64,000 bases of DNA from the NCBI GenBank assembly GCA_005502875.1, contig SCMV01000002.1, positions 167,863 through 231,862 on the forward strand, read 5' to 3'. The stretch comes from Comamonadaceae bacterium 2PF (GTDB lineage Bacteria > Pseudomonadota > Gammaproteobacteria > Burkholderiales > Burkholderiaceae_C). The notes beneath the pieces were generated by a model, which saw only the letters and a list, made by a program, of their open reading frames with translations, searched no databases and was not told where the DNA came from. Numbering within the stretch: the first letter of the stretch is position 1; each line of letters starts with the position of its first letter. The position numbers and the translations under genes were made by a program. Below, one piece after another: positions 21,317 through 29,373 of this stretch.

Positions 21317-23749
21317 ATGAGCCCCACCGACAACGCTGCTGATCGCCCGCGTTTCAAATCGGCCCTTGCCGCCATCACCGACAACATGGCGGTGATCGAG
21401 TTTGACCTCTCGGGGCGCATCGCCTCGATCAACGACCATGCGCTGCGGCTGTTCGGTCACCAACGAGCTGACTTGCTGGGTCACCCCCGGGAACGGCTCG
21501 TTCGCAAGGAGGTCGCTGACTCCGAGACCTACCGATCGGACTGGGAGCGTGTGCTGGGCGGCATGCCTCACCAAGGCGAATTCGAGCACCGCAGGGCCAA
21601 TGGTCAGGTGCTGCACCTGCGCGGCACCCATGTGCCGCTGATGAACGATGCCAAGGCGGTCACGTCCATCCTGCAGGTGTGCACCGACATCACCAAGGCC
21701 AAGCAAAAGACACTGGAAGACGAGGCTCGCCTGGCCGCCATGTCGCGCTCGCAATGCGTGGTCGAGTTCGACCTGCAGGGTCGGGTGCTGACAGCGAACC
21801 CGAACTTCCTGCAGACGACGGGCTACACCCTCGAAGAGATCGTGGGCCAGCCCCACCACCTCTTCCTGCTGCCGGATGAGGCCGAGCAACCCGCGTCTCG
21901 GGCGTTCTGGCAATCGCTGCTCGGCGGCGAGTTCCAGGCAGGCGAGTACTTGCGCGTGGGAAAAGGCTGCAAACCGGTGTGGATCCAGGGCACTTACAAC
22001 CCCATCCTCGACCTGGACGGCAACCCGATCAAGGTCATCCTGTTCTTCTCCGACATCACCCGCGCCAAGGAATCGGAGCTGCGCAACCAGGCACGCTTTC
22101 AGGCCATGCTCAACAGCGCCTGCTACGTTGAGGTGGACAACGACGGGGTCATCCTCGAGGCCAACGACCTCTTTGCATCGGCCATGGGATACACCCGTGA
22201 CGAGTTGCTGGGGCGCAATGAAGCCGCCTTGTTGTTCGCGGAAGACCTGAGCAGTCCCGCAAGGGCTTCTGCCTGGCAGCGCTTGCGCGAAGGAAAGGTC
22301 CTGTCGGCGGACTTTCGCCGCAAGGGCGCCAACGACAAGGAGGTCTGGTTGTCTGCGGCGATTTCGGGGATGCGAAACCTCGACGGGCGCTTCGATCGCT
22401 TCATGCAGATCGGGCTGGACGTCACGAAGGACCGCTTGCTGCGACTGGAGTCCGAAGGCAAGCTCGGTGCGATCTCCCGCTCTCAGGCCGTCATCGAGTT
22501 CGACCTGCAGGGACGAGTGCTGCACGCCAACGAGAACTTCCTCAAGCTGATGAAGTATTCGCTCGAGGACATCGTCGGGCGCCATCACCGCATGTTCGTC
22601 GGTGCCCAGCATGCGGCGTCGGCCGAATACCACGCGTTCTGGGAGCGGCTGAGCCGCGGCGAGTACGAAAGCGGCGAGTTCCTGCGCATCGGCCGGGACG
22701 GGCAGGAGGTCTGGATACAGGCCACCTACAACCCCATCCTGGACCCGATGGGCAAACCCGTGAAGGTGGTGAAGTTTGCCGCAGACATCACCGAGCAGAA
22801 GTTGCACAGTGCCGAGCACAAGGCCCAGGTCGAGGCCATCGACAAGGGGCAGGCCGTCATCGAGTTCGACCTCGATGGCAAGGTGCTCTCGGCCAACCGC
22901 AACTTCCTGGCCAGCATGGGCTACACCCTGCGCGAGATCCAGGGGCAGCACCACAGCATCTTCTGCACATCGGACTACGTCCAGAGCCCGGAATACCGCG
23001 ATTTCTGGTTGAAGCTGGGTGAAGGGCAATTCGTCTCGGGCCGATTCGCGCGCGTGGGCAAATTCAACCGCGAGGTGTTCATCCAGGCCACATACAACCC
23101 CATCCTCGACCTCAATGGTCGGGTGACCAAGGTCATCAAGTACGCCCACGACGTCACCAAGGAAGTGCTGCTTCAGCGCCTGGTCAACACGCGCTCCAAG
23201 GAAATGAGCGACAGCGTCGAACACCTGGTCCTCAGCATCGGCAAGATCGCCCAGAACTCGCTGATGGCGGCCGAGCTCGCACACGAAACAACACAGGCTG
23301 CACAAAGCGGTCACGCTGCACTGCAGCGCTCCATCGCATCGATCGAGAACATCCAGAGCAGCTCGATGAAGATGGCCGAGATCGTTCGTGTCATCGGCGA
23401 GATCGCCAACCAGACCAACTTGCTGGCCTTCAACGCCGCCATCGAGGCGGCGCGTGCCGGGCAGCACGGCGTCGGGTTCTCGGTCGTGGCGGGAGAGGTC
23501 CGCAAGCTGGCCGAGCGAAGCTCGCTGGCCGCCAGGGAGATCGCCACGCTGATCGACGAGTCCGTGATGCACATCACGCAGGGCGCCACCGTCAGCAAGG
23601 TGGTGACAGCCAGCTTCGACGGCATCCTCAGCGCGGTGGGCAGAACGGGATCGAGTGTCGAGGCCATCGCCTCGGCGACCGAGTCTCAGCGGCAACTGGC
23701 CGAGCTGGTGTCGGGCACCATCGACCAGCTCAAGGCTCTGGAGCCCTGA
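21317..23749 (+). CDS. Soluble methyl-accepting chemotaxis protein with five PAS domains
   Basis: The 810-residue product has no membrane segment, so it is a cytoplasmic chemoreceptor. Five PAS domains of about 120 residues are arrayed in tandem. Each begins with a motif such as VIEFDLxGRVLxAN (near 25, 150, 275, 400 and 525), and most end with KVxxFxxDITxxK. Domains 2, 4 and 5 also share [17 protein letters not shown] segments, which suggests internal duplication. The C-terminal signalling hairpin is short (about 180 residues) with tip sequence [21 protein letters not shown] and [13 protein letters not shown]. The layout recalls BdlA of Pseudomonas aeruginosa but with more PAS domains. GAGGAG lies ten bases before the ATG. 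The triple-CheW gene begins one base after its stop. PAS ligands (haem, flavin or none) cannot be told. Confidence 0.93.
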   Translation: MSPTDNAADRPRFKSALAAITDNMAVIEFDLSGRIASINDHALRLFGHQRADLLGHPRERLVRKEVADSETYRSDWERVLGGMPHQGEFEHRRANGQVLHLRGTHVPLMNDAKAVTSILQVCTDITKAKQKTLEDEARLAAMSRSQCVVEFDLQGRVLTANPNFLQTTGYTLEEIVGQPHHLFLLPDEAEQPASRAFWQSLLGGEFQAGEYLRVGKGCKPVWIQGTYNPILDLDGNPIKVILFFSDITRAKESELRNQARFQAMLNSACYVEVDNDGVILEANDLFASAMGYTRDELLGRNEAALLFAEDLSSPARASAWQRLREGKVLSADFRRKGANDKEVWLSAAISGMRNLDGRFDRFMQIGLDVTKDRLLRLESEGKLGAISRSQAVIEFDLQGRVLHANENFLKLMKYSLEDIVGRHHRMFVGAQHAASAEYHAFWERLSRGEYESGEFLRIGRDGQEVWIQATYNPILDPMGKPVKVVKFAADITEQKLHSAEHKAQVEAIDKGQAVIEFDLDGKVLSANRNFLASMGYTLREIQGQHHSIFCTSDYVQSPEYRDFWLKLGEGQFVSGRFARVGKFNREVFIQATYNPILDLNGRVTKVIKYAHDVTKEVLLQRLVNTRSKEMSDSVEHLVLSIGKIAQNSLMAAELAHETTQAAQSGHAALQRSIASIENIQSSSMKMAEIVRVIGEIANQTNLLAFNAAIEAARAGQHGVGFSVVAGEVRKLAERSSLAAREIATLIDESVMHITQGATVSKVVTASFDGILSAVGRTGSSVEAIASATESQRQLAELVSGTIDQLKALEP

Positions 23750-23750
23750 C

Positions 23751-25310
23751 ATGGAGATCACGGCCAGCGACCAGGGCCGGATCGGCCTGGGTGGCTTCTT
23801 GCTCGAACACATGGAGCTGGCTCTGCCGCTGCAAAGCCTGCGAGAGGTGCTGCCGTGCCAAAAGCTTTCGCCCCTGCCCTGCCCGAACCCGGCCGTGATC
23901 GGCGGGATCGACGTCCGAGGGGTGGTGATCCCCGTGCTGGACCTGCGCACCGTGCTGGGCAAGGCTGCCAATGAACTGCCCCACCCCTGCGTGATCATCA
24001 TGGTTCACAGGGGGCACGTGCTGGGCCTGATCTGCAGTGGGGTCAGCGGGGTGTTCGAGGTGCCGCAGGACGAGCTCCACCTCATCGAGAACACGGAGAA
24101 GGACAGCGCCCTGTTTCAGGGAGCGGTCATCCGCAAGGACACCGCGGCGATGGTTGGCCTGATCTCGCCCGATGCCCTGTTTTCCCTGCCGATGGTGCCG
24201 CGCACCCAGGATCCGGAGCCTCAGCGCAGCGCGCCACTGGACAGCAACGACACGCACTCGCTGGACGACGAAGATCGCCAGCCCGTGATGCTGATGCGCT
24301 GCGCAGGGGTGGCGATGTGCATCGACACGGCGGTGGTGGCCGCGACCCTGATGGCACCCAGCATTCGCCCTTCCGCACTGGCCATGGGGCACTGCAAAGG
24401 CGTCATCGAACACGCGGGCATGGAGGTGCCAGCCGTTGATCTCAAGGGTTTTTTGGGGCTGGGCAAAGGCAAAGAAGACGAGCTCGGGCAGGCCTTCGTC
24501 ATGAACACCCCACAGGGTGCGGTCGCGCTGCTGATCAGCGAGGTCATCGACGTCGTTCCCACCCGCAAGTCTGCCTACCTGAGCGTGCCACCGTTCGCTT
24601 CACCCCATCCGAGGTTGTTTCACTTCACGCTCCCCTCTGACGCCCTGCCGTCAGAGCTCATGCAGCGCCTGCACGGCTCGCCCACGCAGTACCTGCTGCT
24701 CGACGGCGAAGCCCTGCGTCGGGAGGACGAGATCCGGTCCCTGGCGTCGGCGGTGCGTCAACCGGGCTCCGACCACGCCCTTCACGGCCAGGCCACGCAG
24801 GCCTTCGTGGCCGGGGCCGATGACATCGCCAATCGGCATGGCGGCCAGCCCGTGCTGACGTTCATGGTCGGTGGCGAGAACGCCGTCCCCATGGGGCAGG
24901 TCCAAGAGATCCTGCCCTGCCCGGCAGACATTTCAAAATATGAAACAAACACCGCCCTGCTGGGCATGATGACCAACCGGGGGCGCTCCATCCCCGTGCT
25001 GTGCCTCAGCGAACTGATGGGCTTGCCACGGCCCGAAATCACCTCCCTGACCAGCGTCCTGGTGGTGAACGCCAGCGACGTGCTGCTCGGGTTCGCGGTG
25101 CCAACGCTCAAGAGCATCGCTTCGGCGCAGGGGGAAAAGGCCCTTCAGCTTGGCTCCGGCACGCAAGCGTCGGGCCTGCAGGCCGCCCTGCAGCGCCGCC
25201 GGCTCATCCAGATGGGCGCGGGCCAAGACAAGCGGCTGCTGCCGCTGCTGGACTTGGCCGCCATCGCTGCAGCGGTCACGCAGGAACACCTCGGGTGCCA
25301 GCTCGCCTGA
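23751..25310 (+). CDS. Triple CheW-domain coupling protein
   Basis: The 519-residue product consists of three CheW-like domains in a row, about 8-145, 180-335 and 355-510. They show the CheW pattern of hydrophobic strands, for example ALPLQSLREVLP, GGIDVRGVVIPVLDLRTVLG, and in the third domain VPMGQVQEILPCP, GMMTNRGRSIPVLCLSELMG. CheW domains link chemoreceptors to CheA-type kinases. No kinase, REC or methyltransferase domain is fused here. The gene starts one base after the receptor stop, so the pair is certainly co-expressed and probably interacts. The middle domain is the most divergent (no clear RGxxxPVxDL; reads HAGMEVPAVDLKGF), so it may have lost one of the usual contacts. Confidence 0.9.
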   Translation: MEITASDQGRIGLGGFLLEHMELALPLQSLREVLPCQKLSPLPCPNPAVIGGIDVRGVVIPVLDLRTVLGKAANELPHPCVIIMVHRGHVLGLICSGVSGVFEVPQDELHLIENTEKDSALFQGAVIRKDTAAMVGLISPDALFSLPMVPRTQDPEPQRSAPLDSNDTHSLDDEDRQPVMLMRCAGVAMCIDTAVVAATLMAPSIRPSALAMGHCKGVIEHAGMEVPAVDLKGFLGLGKGKEDELGQAFVMNTPQGAVALLISEVIDVVPTRKSAYLSVPPFASPHPRLFHFTLPSDALPSELMQRLHGSPTQYLLLDGEALRREDEIRSLASAVRQPGSDHALHGQATQAFVAGADDIANRHGGQPVLTFMVGGENAVPMGQVQEILPCPADISKYETNTALLGMMTNRGRSIPVLCLSELMGLPRPEITSLTSVLVVNASDVLLGFAVPTLKSIASAQGEKALQLGSGTQASGLQAALQRRRLIQMGAGQDKRLLPLLDLAAIAAAVTQEHLGCQLA

Positions 25311-25430
25311 GCGGGATTCAAGTTCCCAGCCCACATTCCGAAATCCATGGCTGAGGCGTCGCTTGCCTGCCTCGCCTTCGTGTTGCGACCGCACCGCAGG
25401 CGCAGGGTCCCTTTGAAGAGGTGACAGCCA

Positions 25431-27071
25431 ATGACATACCTGAGCTCCCTGCATGAACTCCAAGCCCTGATCGTTGAGGACATGCCCGTTCAGCAGACGA
25501 CGCTGCGCGGCCAACTCACCCTGCTGGGCATCACCCAGGTGGATGTGGCGTCCAATGCGGACGATGCGTACCGGCGGGTCAGGTCCAAGCGATACAGCCT
25601 GATCATCTGCGACTTCAACCTGAACCAGCGCACCGACGGACAGCAGTTCTTCGAGCTCATCCGCGAGCAAGGCCTGCTGACCGCCGATTGCCTGTTCTTC
25701 ATGGTCACGGCCGAGAGCTCGTACATCTCCGTGGCCTCTGCCACCGAGCACCACCCTGACGCCTACCTGCTCAAACCGATCACCGCGTCCGACATCGAAG
25801 ACCGGCTCAAGAGCCTGCTCGAAAAGCGCCACGCCCTGTTGCCGGTGAACTCTCAGCTGGCCAAAGGTGACCTGGCCGCTGCGGTGACCCAGTGCGACAA
25901 GTTGCTGCAGGTGCGCAACCGCTGGTTCATGCCAGTGCTGCAAATCAAAGGGCAGACCCTGCTCAAGCTCGGTCGCCATGAAGAAGCCAAGCAGGTCTAC
26001 AAGCAAGCCCTGGAGATCAGGCCCGAGTTGATCTGGGCTCGCCTGGGCCTGGCACGCGCCCACAAAGCTGCGGGGCAATTCGAACAGGCACGGCAACTGG
26101 CCCAAGAGATCGTCGACTCGGAGGAAGGCGCGCGCAACGTGGCTGCGTACGACGTGATCGCCGAGTCGATGGAAGCCGCCGGTGACGCAGAAGGGGCCAT
26201 GTGGGCACTGCGCGACGCAGCACTGGTGGTGCCATCGGCCAAGCGGCATCGCATATCGGGTGAATGCGCCTACCGCAACGGTGACCTGGACATGGCCAAG
26301 GCCTCGCTGATGAAGGCCACCAAGGCAAGCCGGGGCTCGGTGGTCGACAACCCGCAAGACACCCTCCTGCTGGCGCAGACGTTGGTGGACCTGGACCAGC
26401 CTGCCGAAGCCATGAACCTCATCCGGGACGGCAACAAGTCCTATCGCTCGCACCCCACCTTCAACCAGGTCTCTCTGGCCATCAAGGCGCAGGCCGAGTT
26501 GGCGGCGGGAGAGGTCGACCAGGCCCAGGCGACGCTGGAGCTCGCTCGCGCAGGCCTGAGCAAAGGCAAAGCCGACTTCGCGACCGTGGCGCTGGCCAAG
26601 GCCGAGATCGTCTGCGGTCACGAAGACGCTGGCATGGCGTTGCTCAAGGACGCCATCAGCGCAGACCACGAGAACCTGCGCATCAAGCAGATGATCACCC
26701 GCACGCTCAGCGACACCGGCCACGAGGACAAGCTCGATGCCGTCATCGAATCGGCCACGGCGGGCTTGCAAAGCAAGGTCTCGGACGCGCGCAAGCTGCT
26801 GCGCGACAGCCGCATCGACGAAGCGGTTGGGCTGATCGAGGCGGCTGCACACGAGTACCCCGAGAACACCGGCGTGTTGCTCCAGGCATGCCAGATCAAC
26901 TGCATGGCGCTGCGCTTGAAGAAGGAAGCCGATGCCGAACGGATCGAAAAGATCCAGGCCTACCTGGCAGAGCTGGAACGCCTCATGCCCGGACAAGACC
27001 GCGTGGTGATGATGCGCCGCTACTTCCGGGAAACGCTGGGCACGCTGGATGCCCACAGCCTGCAGCACTGA
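25431..27071 (+). CDS. Response-regulator receiver protein with TPR repeats (first copy)
   Basis: The 546-residue product has an N-terminal receiver (about 8-130). All phosphorylation residues are present: acidic pair E16-D17, phospho-acceptor D61 (IICDFNL), T93 (MVTAES) and K115 (YLLKP). The rest is helical with tetratricopeptide-like repeats, for example LLKLGRHEEAKQVYKQALEIRPE (about 177-199) and AAGQFEQARQLAQEI. No DNA-binding or enzymatic output domain is seen, so output is probably by protein contact. GAGGTGA lies six bases before the ATG. It shares architecture with the gene at 27739, and the two flank the small histidine kinase. Confidence 0.9.
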   Translation: MTYLSSLHELQALIVEDMPVQQTTLRGQLTLLGITQVDVASNADDAYRRVRSKRYSLIICDFNLNQRTDGQQFFELIREQGLLTADCLFFMVTAESSYISVASATEHHPDAYLLKPITASDIEDRLKSLLEKRHALLPVNSQLAKGDLAAAVTQCDKLLQVRNRWFMPVLQIKGQTLLKLGRHEEAKQVYKQALEIRPELIWARLGLARAHKAAGQFEQARQLAQEIVDSEEGARNVAAYDVIAESMEAAGDAEGAMWALRDAALVVPSAKRHRISGECAYRNGDLDMAKASLMKATKASRGSVVDNPQDTLLLAQTLVDLDQPAEAMNLIRDGNKSYRSHPTFNQVSLAIKAQAELAAGEVDQAQATLELARAGLSKGKADFATVALAKAEIVCGHEDAGMALLKDAISADHENLRIKQMITRTLSDTGHEDKLDAVIESATAGLQSKVSDARKLLRDSRIDEAVGLIEAAAHEYPENTGVLLQACQINCMALRLKKEADAERIEKIQAYLAELERLMPGQDRVVMMRRYFRETLGTLDAHSLQH

Positions 27072-27074
27072 GCC

Positions 27075-27701
27075 ATGGACCGCAGCGCCGCCCTCGCCCT
27101 CATCGCGCACGACCTCAAAAATGCGCTGGGCGACCTCGAGACGCAGTTGTCTCAACTCATCGATGACCCCGCCCCCGTGATGGCGCAGCGGGCACACCTG
27201 CACTGCACCGACTTGCGGCGGCAGTTCGTTCAGTTCCTGACGCTCTACAGCGCAGGGCAAGAAGGCCTTCGGGTCCTGTGTGAAGACGAGTCCCCCAGCG
27301 AGTTGCTGCAGGCCCTGCTGAGGCAATGGACGCTGAAACTCCAACTGGGCGATCACCCCATCTCCATCCACATCAGGCCCTCCTCCCCGCCTCCTTTTTG
27401 GTACTTCGACCGCCGGCTCGTTCAATTGGCGCTCGACTCGGCCATCCACAACGCCACGCGCTTCGCCAACAGCCAGGTCTGGATCGGTGTGCAAGAGCAG
27501 GATGGCCAGCTGTGCTGGACCGTCGACGACGACGGCGCAGGCCTGGGGGCAGAAGACCCAGGGCAAGAGAGCGCCACCGGACTCGGGCATGCGCTCGCAG
27601 AGGCCGTGGCGCTGGCCCACCGCCACGCTGATCGACGCGGCAGCGCCACGCTGGGCACCGGCCCGGCCGGCGGCGTGCGTTTCACCTTGCAGCTGCCTTG
27701 A
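27075..27701 (+). CDS. Minimal sensor histidine kinase (no sensor or membrane part)
   Basis: The 208-residue product is a bare histidine-kinase core. The H-box is ALIAHDLKNALGDLE with likely phospho-acceptor H12. The ATPase domain has the N-box ALDSAIHNATRFA, G1 DDDGAGL, and G2-like TGLGHALAEAVA. There is no signal, transmembrane, PAS or CheW-binding P5 domain, so it must receive its input through another protein. It starts three bases after the first REC-TPR gene and 37 bases before the second. I infer that it phosphorylates one or both. The amino acids HDLKN are characteristic of orthodox HisKA kinases rather than of CheA. Confidence 0.85.
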   Translation: MDRSAALALIAHDLKNALGDLETQLSQLIDDPAPVMAQRAHLHCTDLRRQFVQFLTLYSAGQEGLRVLCEDESPSELLQALLRQWTLKLQLGDHPISIHIRPSSPPPFWYFDRRLVQLALDSAIHNATRFANSQVWIGVQEQDGQLCWTVDDDGAGLGAEDPGQESATGLGHALAEAVALAHRHADRRGSATLGTGPAGGVRFTLQLP

Positions 27702-27738
27702 CAACTGGACAGCCCCCCCACCCCACAACGAGAAGGCC

Positions 27739-29373
27739 ATGCACGACATACTCAAGGCCCGCGACAAAAACGACGATGCAGAGAACTCCCCCCTGCACGA
27801 CCTGCGCAACGCACGCGCCCTGGTGATCGATGTCAACCCGACATCGCGCAGCATCCTCAAGGGCATGCTGGTCGACCTGGGCGTGCCCAGTGATCGCGTC
27901 AAGCAGGTGGGCCGCTACAACGACGCCCGCAGCGAGCTGGAAACCACCCAGTACGACGTCGTGCTGTGTGACTACCACTTCAACGACACCCAGCAAACGG
28001 GTGCGGACCTCATCGAGGAGCTGCGGCAGGGCAATAACCTGCCCTACGCCACCGTGTTCATCATGGTGACCTCCGAGGCCAGCTACTCACGCGTGGCCGA
28101 GGCCGCCGAGTCGGCGCTCGACTGCTACCTGCTCAAACCCCACACCCACAACGACCTCGCCGCTCGGCTGGGTGGGGCCAGGCACCGCAAGCAGTCTCTG
28201 GCCGACATCTTCCAGGCGATGCAGGAAGAGGATTTCCAACTCGCGGCAGGTTTGTGCCAGGCTCGCTTCGAGGCCAAAGGTGAGTACTGGATCTACGCCG
28301 CACGCATCGGCGGCGAGCTGCTGCTTCGGCTGAATCGCCACGACGAGGCCAAAGAGCTCTTTGAAGCCATCGACGCCACGAAGGCGATGCCCTGGGCACG
28401 GCTGGGCGTGGCACGCGCTCAGCTCGATGCCGGTCAGGTGGCGCCCGCCAAGCGCGTCCTCGAAAGCCTCATCGTCGACAACCCCTCGTACGCCGATGCC
28501 TACGACGTGATGGGGCGAGCCAATTTCCAGAGCGGCGACTTCGATGCGGCGTACGAAACCTACCGCCATGCGGTCTCGCTGACGCCCTCTTCCTTGTCTC
28601 GCCTGCAGAAAATGGGCCTGCTGGCGTTCCACCTGGGCAAGACCGACGAGGCCACCCAGGTGCTCGAGCGCGCTGCAGCCCTGGGCGCCACCTCGCGCAT
28701 GTTCGACTTCCAGACCTTGGTGATGCTGTCGCTGAGCTACTTCGAGAAGAAGGACAGCAAGTCCCTGCAGAAGTCACTCAACCAGATCATGCAGGCCCAC
28801 GAAAAGGCACCCCGCAGCGCGCGCCTGCGCCGCATGCACGAGATGGTCAACGTGTTGAGCCTGATGTTGCAACGTCAGGTGGCCGACGTGGTCAGGCGCG
28901 TGAAAAACATGACGCGGGAGTTCGGCCAGCCAGACTATGACTTCGAGACCGCCGGCAACATGATGAGCCTGTTGCTCAAGCTGCGAGCCAGCGAACTGGA
29001 GCTGCCCGACGCAGAGCTGTGGATTGAAAAGCTGGCCCGCCGTTTCTGCATCAACAAGGGCATGACGGACATGCTGGCCATGATGGTGCATGCCCATGAG
29101 CCTTACGAGGCGCTGGTTCGCGAGAGCTACAAGCGGCTGGTGACGCTGGCAGAAACCTCGCTGTCCAAAGCCAAGGCCGGCCAGGCCAACGACGCCATCG
29201 CCGAACTGGTCGGCCAGGGCACCACCACGGGCAACACCCGCATGATCGAGCTGGCCGACATGCTGCGCCAGCGCTACAGCGACCAGGCCCTGGAGCCTGC
29301 GCTGCTGCAAACACTCGAAGAGCTGCAGGCTCGCTACGTGCGCAAGCCCGCGCCCATCAAGCTGTCACGCTGA
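27739..29373 (+). CDS. Response-regulator receiver protein with TPR repeats (second copy)
   Basis: The 544-residue product repeats the plan of the gene at 25431. The receiver (about 25-148) has phospho-acceptor D78 (VVLCDYHF), T111 (MVTSEA) and K133 (LLKP). The acidic pair is reduced to a single D31 (VIDVNP), where the first copy has ED. TPR-like helices follow, for example AYDVMGRANFQSGDFDAAYETY. A long linker of 24 residues precedes the receiver. No classical output domain is present. An AGAAGG ribosome site is upstream. Its 3' end overlaps the convergent decarboxylase gene by nine bases, closing the cluster. Confidence 0.9.
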   Translation: MHDILKARDKNDDAENSPLHDLRNARALVIDVNPTSRSILKGMLVDLGVPSDRVKQVGRYNDARSELETTQYDVVLCDYHFNDTQQTGADLIEELRQGNNLPYATVFIMVTSEASYSRVAEAAESALDCYLLKPHTHNDLAARLGGARHRKQSLADIFQAMQEEDFQLAAGLCQARFEAKGEYWIYAARIGGELLLRLNRHDEAKELFEAIDATKAMPWARLGVARAQLDAGQVAPAKRVLESLIVDNPSYADAYDVMGRANFQSGDFDAAYETYRHAVSLTPSSLSRLQKMGLLAFHLGKTDEATQVLERAAALGATSRMFDFQTLVMLSLSYFEKKDSKSLQKSLNQIMQAHEKAPRSARLRRMHEMVNVLSLMLQRQVADVVRRVKNMTREFGQPDYDFETAGNMMSLLLKLRASELELPDAELWIEKLARRFCINKGMTDMLAMMVHAHEPYEALVRESYKRLVTLAETSLSKAKAGQANDAIAELVGQGTTTGNTRMIELADMLRQRYSDQALEPALLQTLEELQARYVRKPAPIKLSR

